Shown here: piece after piece, positions 6,641 through 12,219 of the stretch | How positions within the stretch are numbered: position 1 is the first letter of the stretch | Layout: each line of letters opens with the position of its first letter | Assembly: GCA_026770585.1 (NCBI GenBank) | Contig: MU646330.1 | Coordinates: 1,309,727-1,321,945 of the forward strand | Direction: 5' to 3' | DNA from: Baffinella frigidus | Lineage: Eukaryota > Cryptophyceae > Cryptomonadales > Baffinellaceae | Length of the DNA stretch: 12,219 bases | Position numbers and translations under genes: made by a program | The notes under the pieces: generated by a model | Told to the model about the DNA's origin: nothing | Seen by the model: the letters and a program-made list of their open reading frames with translations, nothing else | The model's database searches: none

Positions 6641-6646
6641 TTTATT
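6641..6646 (-). terminator. Poly(A) signal of the anchored-protein gene
   Basis: AATAAA on the minus strand (in CCAATAAATTTC), about 60 nt past the stop codon of the gene at 6705-7901. Confidence 0.6.
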
Positions 6647-6704
6647 GGATGCCCATAAAATCGAGAAATCATGGATGCTGAACTGCGGGATCCAGACGTC
6701 TCCC

Positions 6705-7901
6705 TCACGCCGCGGGCGCCGCCTGGTTGACCTGCTCCGCCTGCTCCTCGAGGGGAGCGGGCGGACCAGGCTCGGCAGCCTCCAACGCCTCGTTCTGCTT
6801 CCGCAGATCCTGCACGTCCTGCGTCAGCGTGAAGATCGCCGTCTCGTCCGAGGACAGCCGCGCCTGCAGCGCCTGCAGCCCCGTGTTGCTCGTCGGGACC
6901 GCGCACCCGACCCCCGTGTTCCCCCCGCACGCGGGCGCCGCGACCGAGAACCCCTCCGGCGCCTGCTCCTCCCCCGCCGGCGCCTCCGCCGCGGGAGCTT
7001 CCGCCGCGGGCGCTGCCTCGCGTGCCTGCTGCGCTTCCTCGCCCGCTTCCTCGCTGACCTGCGCGGCGGTTTCGGCCGCTTGGGGAGCAGGGACCTCCGT
7101 GAGCGACTGCTCGCGCGCCTGCTTGGCGTTCTGGCGGAGCTGCGCGCGCGCCACCTCCACGCCCCGCAGCCGCGCTTCCTCCGCCTTGGGCTTCAGCTGG
7201 CTCGCCACCACAGGGGCCTCCTGGGTGTACATAGCGGATGCCGCCTCCCTCATGAGCGCGTTCTGCACCAGGGCGGGGTCGTCGGAAAGAGCAGCACGCT
7301 GCCGCGCCGCGCGGAAGGGCGCGGGCGCCGCGAGGATGTTGGCCTCTGCAGCCTGGATCGCCTGCTCCTGCTGCTCCTGCTGGATCAGCGAGCTCTGCTG
7401 CGCCGAACCGATGTTGTCCAGCGTCCCCTGCATCGCGCTGAGATCGCTGGGGGTGCCCACCACCGCGACGCTCCCCGCCGGCGCCCTCAGCGCAAACGCC
7501 CCCTGCGGCTCGGGCTGGGGGCCCGGCTGCACCCGCTCGAAGCGCGCCCGCTGTTGCGCCGGCCCGAGGTTGTTCTGCGGCGCTGCTTGCCTGGCAAACG
7601 CGTACCCCTCCCGGAAGGCCTGGGACTCGGGCGCGTAGTCCGACGACCCGAAGCGCGCCTTCCTTGCCTGGCGCGTGTACTCCATCTCGATTTTCCCGTT
7701 AGGCAAGTGCACGACGTGGAGGCCTAGCTCGGTTGGGGACGCGCTGTTGCCCTTGGAGACAACGCCCGCGGCAACGAGCAGCCCGGTCGCGAGAACAGCC
7801 AGCGCGGCCACCTGCATGCGCCGCCACGCAGGCTGCTGCGGCTGCTGGCTCTCCTCGCGCTGGTGAGCCGCCTGCCCCTCCTCCATTTCGCTCTGCACCA
7901 T
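6705..7901 (-). CDS. Unrecognised single-pass membrane protein, Ala/Glu/Gln-rich
   Basis: A 398-residue intronless frame that I do not recognise. The first 28 residues are hydrophilic and end WRR. A single hydrophobic segment follows at about residues 31-48, predicting a type II signal-anchor with the bulk of the protein on the far side of the membrane. After it comes a short hydrophobic/charged part (LHVVHLPNGKIEMEY), then a long Ala/Gln/Glu/Arg-rich region with helix-forming character. An Ala/Pro/Glu-rich low-complexity linker covers roughly 275-318. The only two cysteines sit close together at 325 and 333 around GGNTGVG, which would suit a disulfide. A heptad-like leucine stretch (about 340-375, LQALQARLSSDETAIFTLTQ then DVQDLRKQNEALE) predicts a coiled coil. 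It diverges from the spliced gene at 8025, with about 120 bp between starts. A second in-frame Met is at residue 6. Strong third-position GC and a downstream AATAAA support it as real. The function is unknown. Confidence 0.75.
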   Translation of the reverse strand: MVQSEMEEGQAAHQREESQQPQQPAWRRMQVAALAVLATGLLVAAGVVSKGNSASPTELGLHVVHLPNGKIEMEYTRQARKARFGSSDYAPESQAFREGYAFARQAAPQNNLGPAQQRARFERVQPGPQPEPQGAFALRAPAGSVAVVGTPSDLSAMQGTLDNIGSAQQSSLIQQEQQEQAIQAAEANILAAPAPFRAARQRAALSDDPALVQNALMREAASAMYTQEAPVVASQLKPKAEEARLRGVEVARAQLRQNAKQAREQSLTEVPAPQAAETAAQVSEEAGEEAQQAREAAPAAEAPAAEAPAGEEQAPEGFSVAAPACGGNTGVGCAVPTSNTGLQALQARLSSDETAIFTLTQDVQDLRKQNEALEAAEPGPPAPLEEQAEQVNQAAPAA

Positions 7902-8024
7902 CCCGGGAGCTGGTCAAAGCTCCTCGGAACGCCTCTTCGCGTCTTTTTTCAACAACAGGCAAAATCGGGCGGATCCCGCCAGAGGGGGTTTCTCTTCAGG
8001 GGTGTCACCCCCAAGCGCCGCGCC
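7902..8024. promoter_or_regulatory. Short divergent promoter interval
   Basis: About 123 bp separates the minus-strand start at 7901 from the plus-strand ATG at 8025. It must hold both promoters or their 5' UTRs. A short inverted repeat, GGGGTGTCACCCCC, is present near 7999-8012. No TATA box is seen. Confidence 0.4.
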
Positions 8025-9085
8025 ATGCAGCTGTGGACGGTGTGGGAGGGCGCTCTCGTCGGGACAGGCATCGAGGATGGCGGCGTCGTGCTCGTGCGGT
8101 GCGCGTGGTCAGGCGACGGCGCGGGCGCAGCGCATGAGGACGCCGTGTTCTCAGCCCTCTCCGCGGAGCAGCTGGGCGGCGCCGCAGAGGAGCTGGTCTC
8201 GCTAGAAGACGTCATCGACGTGTCGGTCGGGCATGCTGTGCCGTACCTCCTCCTCCGCATCGCGGCGCCCGCCGCCGGCGACAGCCGCTTCGCCGTGGTC
8301 GCGCTCGCAGACTCCTCGGGCTGGGCGCCTCGCGTAATGCTCACATTCTCCGTGCACGGCCGGCCGGTAGGGAAAGCAGCACCCGCGGAGCCTTCATCGG
8401 TCCCGGCGTGGTACTCCGCGCGACTGATCGATGGCCCAGGCACCTCCCCTTCATCGTCCGGCTCGCCTGCCGCCTTTGTTCTCTGCTTTGTGCGCTCGCC
8501 CCCCTGCCCGTGCTGGCTGGACGAAAGCACAGGGCCAGCGCCGTGGTGTGCGAGCACTGCAGCAGAAGTCAGTCCCAGCCTCGCTGTCGTCGCAGATCCC
8601 GCATGCCGAGACCAGAAACCAGCCTTGGCACAAGCCGACCTCACCTCAGGATGTGCTCCTGCCCGCAGGCGTCGTGGTGCCGCACGCCTCGTCCCTGGTC
8701 GTCGCGCTCATGACCTCCAACAACCGTCTCGGTCCGTGCGCCCTCCTCCACCCATCCCCCCCCTCTTCCCCCCTCCACCTCCCCCCTCCTTCGGTTTCAC
8801 ATCGGGTTCGTTTCCGAATCTTCACCGTCACCAGCTGAACCAAGCCCGCCCCCCCCCCTTCCAGGAGCCGCGGCAGCCTTCTCCTGGACAGTCTCCGAAC
8901 ACACCCCTCCTCCTCATTTATCCGGGGGAGGCGCAGTGGCGTCCGGGGGGGGCGCAGGAGCGCCAGGGGGAGGCGCGGGGGCGCTGCGGCTGCTGGGCGC
9001 TGACTGTTTGGGCGGCGACCTCTCTGCGCCGCTGGCGTTCGTCGCGCTGAAGGCGTCTGGAGGTCGAGAGAGCTTTAGGGGTTAG
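8025..9085 (+). CDS. Unrecognised three-exon gene, 3' end run into telomere-like repeats
   Basis: Proposed exons are 8025-8547, 8669-8731 and 8865-9085, joining to 269 codons including the stop. Intron 1 starts GTGCGAGC and ends CTCCTGCCCGCAG. Intron 2 starts GTCCGTGCG, has a branch-like CTGAAC, a long C/T tract and ends CCTTCCAG. Both junctions keep phase, and the joined frame reads smoothly from exon 2 (SSLVVALMTSNNRL) into exon 3 (GAAAAFSWTVSEH). The protein begins MQLWTVWEGALVGTG and has alternating hydrophobic, strand-like stretches (YLLLRIAAP, FAVVALAD, RVMLTFSVHG, AAFVLCFV), so a beta-rich fold such as a propeller is possible, but I recognise no family. The Gly/Ala/Pro-rich segment of exon 3 is followed by LRLLGADCLGGDLSAPLAF and then a stop inside TTTAGGG-like sequence. 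The natural C-terminus is thus probably missing, or a donor such as GGAG/GTCGAG starts a further intron. Exon limits are inferred by eye. Confidence 0.5.
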
Positions 9086-9180
9086 GGCTTGGGGAGTGGG
9101 GTTTAGAGGTTGAGGGTTGAGGGTTGAGGGTTGAGGGTGAAGGGATTAGGGATTGGGGTGTAGGGTTTGGGGGTTAGGGT
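9074..9180 (+). repeat. Degenerate TTTAGGG telomere-like block
   Basis: About 15 units of 7 bp: TTTAGGG, GTTAGGG, GTTGAGG (four times) and similar. The G-rich strand is on plus. It starts inside the last codons of the upstream gene's open frame. Confidence 0.85.
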
Positions 9181-9527
9181 GCACTTGCCAGTGAGGGCTT
9201 TGCACGAACAGGGGTATGGTTTGGAGGACGCTCCCCTCTCAATAGCGTCCGATCCCGTCATGCAGCGCCACTTTTCATCCCAGGAACGACGGAACAGCTT
9301 CCGACCCGTCACTGAGTTTCAAGTTTCGTTCCTGGAAGGACGGATCAGTTGATGTGTAGACTCGGTATCTACGTGTTTACTTTCCCTGCTACGAACAATC
9401 TCCTGTGGTTGAGCGATCAAACGCGAATCAAACACGTCCTCCGAGGAGGACGCCTGTGGGTCCCAAGGACTCTCCTTGCTCGGATAGCGAATGGGCAAAC
9501 AATTTTTGGATTCGTACCCGAATTGAA
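9181..9527. other. Unique sequence between repeats
   Basis: GGAACGACGGA and CGTTCCTGGAAGGACGG (about 9282-9345) give weak inverted similarity. No gene or RNA is supported. Confidence 0.3.
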
Positions 9528-9668
9528 AAGATCCGTTTCACCCCTCGATATCCGACCAAGGACCGGCCTTAACTGTCCCTCAACGATTCGGGACAGTTGA
9601 GGCCAGTCCTCGGTTCGGGGCAGGTAAGGCCAGTCCTCCGTCGGATATCGAGGGGTTAACCGGATCTT
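9528..9668. repeat. Two-level foldback, 141 bp
   Basis: The outer 29 bp arms at 9528-9556 and 9640-9668 share CCCCTCGATATCCGAC. Inside them a second pair of 21 bp arms (9559-9579 with 9590-9610, AACTGTCCC against GGGACAGTT) forms a hairpin with a 10 nt loop. A separate perfect hairpin CGGTCCCGGG / CCCGGGACCG follows at 9684-9718. There are no TA or CAGGGG ends, so this is a different kind of foldback from the families on the left. Confidence 0.75.
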
Positions 9669-9718
9669 GGCCAGTCCTGGGTTCGGTCCCGGGCCACCAC
9701 TTGAGAGTCCCGGGACCG

Positions 9719-9904
9719 GTTTCAGTTGCAACTGCGCGTGTTTTGGGAGATTTCGGTCGGAAGTGGAGCCCGTGTTGACTTTCTGAGTGGAGCGCTGGTT
9801 GACGTTTGGGTGGCTGCAGGCTGGAGGTGTGCGAGCCTGTTCCTGACCACGCCCCCCCCGCGCCACTTGCCGCTCCCCGTCATCTCTCCAGAGGTCCGCT
9901 CCTA
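9719..9904. other. Unique spacer before the CCCTAAA block
   Basis: Short stretch without repeats or a credible gene, C-rich near 9850-9865. It ends where the telomere-like units begin. Confidence 0.3.
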
Positions 9905-10179
9905 CACCCTAAATCCTAAACCCTAAACCCTCAACCCCAAACCCTGAACCCTAAACCCCAAACCCTGAACTCTAAACCCTAAAATCTCAACTCTACACCC
10001 TAAACCCAAATCCTGAACCCTAAATCCTAAACCCTAAACCCACACCCCAAAACCCACATCCCAAACCCCAAACCCCAACCCCCAAACCCCAGACCCCAAA
10101 CCCCAAACCCCAGACCCCAAACCCCAACCCCCAAAACTCAACCCCCAAAACCCAACCCCTAAACCATCAACCCCTAATC
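9905..10179 (-). repeat. Degenerate CCCTAAA telomere-like block
   Basis: About 275 bp of 7-bp units, first CCCTAAA/CCCTCAA types, then increasingly CCCCAAA and CCCCAGA. The G-rich strand is on minus, so this block is inverted relative to 9074-9180. It ends next to the exon-like copy at 10188. Confidence 0.9.
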
Positions 10180-10187
10180 CCGCAACT

Positions 10188-10267
10188 CCGCAGCAGGCGG
10201 GGGACGACGTGGTCAGCATCACGCAAGTCTCCGGCAACGCCCGTGCAGGCGCGCACCCCCCCCGCGC
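10188..10267 (+). repeat. Exon-like duplicated segment, copy 1 (intronless)
   Basis: The first 61 bp are identical to 10436-10496. In one frame the segment reads AGDDVVSITQVSGNARA, a plausible protein fragment, preceded by a pyrimidine-rich CCGCAG that could be a splice acceptor. It continues directly into GCGCGCACCC, the sequence that in copy 2 is found only after a 66 bp insertion. It is likely a pseudo-exon or an exon of the gene to the left; I cannot join it in phase with confidence. Confidence 0.55.
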
Positions 10268-10309
10268 TGCCGAGCGAGGACGTCATCCAATTTTTAAAGG
10301 GGTTTGAAA

Positions 10310-10401
10310 ACTTTCACCTGGGTCCTAAGGGAAATGGACGTTTGAAATGAAAAAGCTGGGGCCGGATTCTGGCCTCAGCTTTTGAACGAACCCCCGGGTG
10401 C
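10310..10401. repeat. Hairpin repeat
   Basis: AAAAGCTGGGGCCGG (about 10350-10364) pairs with CTGGCCTCAGCTTTT (about 10369-10383), with weaker outer pairing of CACCTGGGT against ACCCCCGGGTG. It lies between the two exon-like copies. Confidence 0.6.
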
Positions 10402-10435
10402 CTTGATAGCGCCCCCCCAGAAAACCTTGGGGCTC

Positions 10436-10582
10436 CCGCAGCAGGCGGGGGACGACGTGGTCAGCATCACGCAAGTCTCCGGCAACGCCCGTGCAGGTAT
10501 CGATTCAGTTTTGTAAGGTTCAGGGTTTAGGGTCTAGGGTCTAGGTTTTAGGGGGCGTACAGGCGCGCACCCATCCCCGCCA
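10436..10582 (+). repeat. Exon-like duplicated segment, copy 2, with candidate telomere-repeat intron
   Basis: Bases 10436-10496 are identical to copy 1. Then GTATCG begins a 66 nt insertion (10497-10562) ending GTACAG, after which GCGCGCACCC resumes as in copy 1. The insertion has exact GT and AG ends and its removal recreates copy 1 at the junction GTGCAG/GCGCGC. Most of it is TTTAGGG-like (CAGGGTTTAGGGTCTAGGG and TTTTAGGG). Whether it is transcribed or spliced is unknown. Confidence 0.5.
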
Positions 10583-10595
10583 GAACAGAGATATC

Positions 10596-10662
10596 AAGAA
10601 GAAGAAGAAGAAGAAGAAGAAGAAGAAGAAGAAGAAGAAGAAGAAGAAGAAGAAGAAGAAGG
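10596..10662 (+). repeat. (AAG)n microsatellite
   Basis: About 22 uninterrupted AAG/GAA triplets. Only a polyPhe frame crosses it on the minus strand, which is not a gene. Long GAA tracts can form triplex DNA. Confidence 0.98.
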
Positions 10663-11265
10663 CAAAATGTGTTGACTTGTCAAGAAGATGACATGCGTTT
10701 AACACGGATTGAACCCAACATGGCCACCCTCTCCCCGCCAGAAAACCTTGAGGGGGGGGTCCCGAGGGTTTCTTCGGGGAAATCTTCGAATCCATCGAAT
10801 TGTTTTCGGGGGCATGGTCATGGGGGGGGCAACTCGTAGCATAGCAGATAGTCATCTTTCAACTCGCGCAGCAGCAACGCACGCGTGTCGTGCATCACAC
10901 AAACCTCGCTCGATCCGAGATGTTCTCCTCCGATTTTCTCTATACTCGCGGAGGACAGCACCCCCCGCCCGATAGTTCATGCGTAAAGACGTGTATTAAG
11001 ACCAACACGGCCACCGTGGGTTCCTCCCCACACACAGCGGACTACCGAGACGAAAGTCGAGAGTGGAACGTCTCAAAGCAAAAGTGGAACCTCTGTTAAC
11101 TTAAGAAGTAACAGTGGATTTCGGACCACCCTTAAGCGATAAGACCTGCGACCCTACGGTAGGCAATCCGTAGGGGCATAGGGGGGGTTCCTACGGATAA
11201 GGTAACGGAAAATGACTTAAATCTCAGCAGGAAATCCCTTCGTAGCCCGCTGCGTGTGGTGTGTG
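10663..11265. other. Gene-poor repeat mosaic
   Basis: CCCCGCCAGAAAACCTTG (about 10732-10749) recurs from about 10414 (CCCAGAAAACCTTGGGG). The block at 10974-11036 (AGTTCATGCGTAAAGACGTG then TATTAAGACCAACACGGCC) is a direct repeat of 11305-11364, offset 331. CCCTACGGTAGGCAATCCGT near 11151 is weakly palindromic. The short open frames here are not credible genes. Confidence 0.4.
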
Positions 11266-11299
11266 AAGACCACGTTTCAACGCGTTGAAACGTGGTCTT
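11266..11299. repeat. Perfect 34 bp palindrome
   Basis: The half AAGACCACGTTTCAACG is followed at once by its exact reverse complement, with no loop. A half copy, TTCACGTTTCAACGCG, occurs again near 11528-11543. It could be a dimer binding site, a cruciform-forming repeat or the fused ends of an inverted duplication. Confidence 0.9.
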
Positions 11300-11557
11300 G
11301 GCACAGTTCATGCATAAGGACGTGTATGAACACCAACATGGCCACCATGGATTCCTCCCCTGTGCGAAGACCTCGTTTCGTGAACATTCTTGTGGGTGTG
11401 GCCTATATATGTTAGATGGACGGCTTATTTGGACGTGACGGTAGTAACTTTTTGTACCGGCTTGAACCTTTTTGTACCGCCTTGTTACAGCCCGGTACTA
11501 CTTTCGGGACGTGACAGATGTAATAGGTTCACGTTTCAACGCGCGGGTCGCACGCCA
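11300..11557. other. Repeat fragments, no gene
   Basis: It holds the second copy of the direct repeat (11305-11364, with CACCAACATGGCCACCATGG), a TATATAT at about 11405, and two near-identical CTTTTTGTACCG copies (about 11448-11476). GGACGTGAC also occurs twice. The 74-codon frame over 11390-11614 runs into telomere-like repeat and is not supported. Confidence 0.35.
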
Positions 11558-11812
11558 GGTTTAGAGTTTAGGGTTCAGTTCCTACACCTTTCACTCTTAG
11601 GGTTTAGTTCCTAAGCCCTAAACCCTAAACCCTACCCACGCCAGGTTTAGAGTTTAGGAAAGGTTTAGAGTTTAGGAACAAAACCCTGTAGGAACCGTAC
11701 ACCCTTAGGGTGTAGGAACCGTACACCCTTAGGGTTTAGTTCCTAAGCCCTCAACCCTAAACCCTAAACCCTAAACCCCAAACCCTAAACCCTAAACCCT
11801 ACCCCCCCACAC
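11558..11812. repeat. Mixed-orientation telomere-like block with a tandem 26 bp unit
   Basis: Short TTTAGAG/TTTAGGG and CCCTAAA runs alternate. Between 11690 and 11740 a unit with TAGGAACCGTACACCCTTAG is repeated in tandem. From 11755 on it is regular CCCTAAA with CCCCAAA variants. Confidence 0.85.
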
Positions 11813-11898
11813 GGGATCCCTCGTCGCGATTTTTCACCGCGGCGGGAAGGTGCTGCTCCTGGTTTACTGTTTAGTGTTTAAGGCTTGACGAGGGATCC
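11813..11898. repeat. Subtelomeric spacer unit X1 bounded by inverted BamHI-type ends
   Basis: GGATCCCTCGTC (11814-11825) and GACGAGGGATCC (11887-11898) are perfect inverted ends. The interior carries TTTTCACCGCGGCGGGAAGG and TTTAGTGTTTAAGGCTTG. CCCTAAA repeats lie on its left and TTTAGGG repeats on its right, so the telomeric arrays are arranged like the two ends of a minute chromosome. Confidence 0.75.
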
Positions 11899-11910
11899 TG
11901 CGGGGGGGGG

Positions 11911-11973
11911 TAGGGGGTAGGGTTCAGGGTTTAGGGTTTAGGGCTTAGGAACTAAACCCTAAGGGTGAAAGGT
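11911..11973 (+). repeat. TTTAGGG array, inverted partner of 11723-11806
   Basis: GGGTTCAGGGTTTAGGG continues into CTTAGGAACTAAACCCTAAG and GGTGAAAGG, the reverse complement of the CCTTTCAC / CTTAGGGTTTAGTTCCTAAG sequence at 11586-11615 and, in part, 11725-11750. Confidence 0.75.
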
Positions 11974-12120
11974 TTTTTCACCGCGGCGGGGAGGTGGTGC
12001 TCCTGGGTTACTGTCTAGTGTTTAAGGCTTGGTTCATAAGCCCTAAACCCCCAAACCCTAAACGCAAACCCTCAACGCAGGATCCCTCATCGCCATAGCG
12101 CACCGTGGAGGCGAGGTGGT
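11974..12120. repeat. Spacer units X2 and X3 with short CCCTAAA tract
   Basis: 11974-12031 repeats the X1 interior (TTCACCGCGGCGGGGAGG, TAGTGTTTAAGGCTTGG) at an offset of 144. 12080-12120 (GGATCCCTCATCGCC then CACCGTGGAGGCGAGGTGGT) is a diverged left part of the same unit. A few CCCTAAA-type repeats lie between them. Confidence 0.7.
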
Positions 12121-12122
12121 AC

Positions 12123-12219
12123 CCCAAACCCTAAACCCTAAACCCCAAACCCTAAACCCTAAACCCTAAACCCCAAACCCTAAACCCTAAACCCTAAACC
12201 CCAAACCCCAAACCCTAAA
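12123..12219 (-). repeat. CCCTAAA/CCCCAAA array at the right edge
   Basis: About 14 regular 7-bp units, mixing CCCTAAA and CCCCAAA. The G-rich strand is on minus and points into the window, opposite to what a right-hand chromosome end would show. Confidence 0.95.

Noticed and set aside
6645-7727. Plus-strand frames of 303 and 360 codons opposite the anchored protein
   Set aside because: Arg/Leu-rich and Cys/Ser/Ala-rich translations are typical of the antisense of a GC-rich gene; the minus frame has better codon use, a membrane segment and a poly(A) signal.
7863-9050. A single 395-codon plus-strand gene
   Set aside because: The start is GTG, the 5' part lacks an ATG before 8025, and the frame crosses obvious intron sequence (poly-C tracts before CAG); the spliced model keeps sensible sequence throughout.
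10541-10855. A minus-strand protein with a polyphenylalanine run
   Set aside because: Produced entirely by the (AAG)n microsatellite.
12123-12219. True chromosome end
   Set aside because: The C-rich strand reads left to right at the right edge, the opposite of a right-hand telomere, and the array is mixed with CCCCAAA variants and interior spacer units.

Overview
The window is nuclear DNA of a GC-rich unicellular eukaryote, most likely an alga or other protist; I cannot name the species. The grounds are canonical eukaryotic histone H4, a lysine-rich H1-type protein, poly(A) signals, convincing GT-AG introns with polypyrimidine tracts, and abundant plant-type TTTAGGG/CCCTAAA telomere-like repeats. 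Little of the sequence codes: two histone genes, one unrecognised membrane-anchored protein and one unrecognised spliced gene. The rest is mostly foldback (palindromic) mobile-element remnants and subtelomere-like repeats.

Layout. 1-1530: a dense cluster of short foldback elements (about 115-130 bp, TA at the ends, TIR starting CAGGGGTACCTCG), one unrelated foldback (307-489) and a purine-rich minisatellite (971-1300). 1531-2130: no convincing gene. 2137-3828: a divergent histone pair, H1-like on the minus strand and H4 on the plus strand. They share a ~760 bp intergenic region with a symmetric triple dyad and an E2F-like site, and both genes end in the same histone-type 3' stem-loop followed by an AATAATAAAG poly(A) signal. 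4199-5421: more foldbacks, including a 457 bp relative sharing only the termini. 5435-6460: a nested set of inverted and direct repeats around a 402 bp palindrome of a second, related family. 6641-9085: a second divergent pair, an anchored Ala/Glu/Gln-rich protein (minus) and a three-exon gene (plus) whose reading frame runs straight into degenerate TTTAGGG repeats. 9074-12219: interstitial telomere-like blocks in both orientations, a duplicated exon-like segment of which one copy appears to carry a 66 nt telomere-repeat intron, a GAA-type microsatellite, a 34 bp perfect palindrome, and head-to-head telomeric arrays. The window ends in CCCTAAA/CCCCAAA repeats, the wrong orientation for a right-hand chromosome end.

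The histone pair looks co-regulated, with a shared promoter and matching 3' processing signals. The foldbacks and telomere-like arrays look like accessory DNA spreading around and possibly into genes. The best candidates for something undescribed are the symmetric element between the histone genes, the TA-flanked foldback superfamily, and the telomere-repeat intron/exon duplication.
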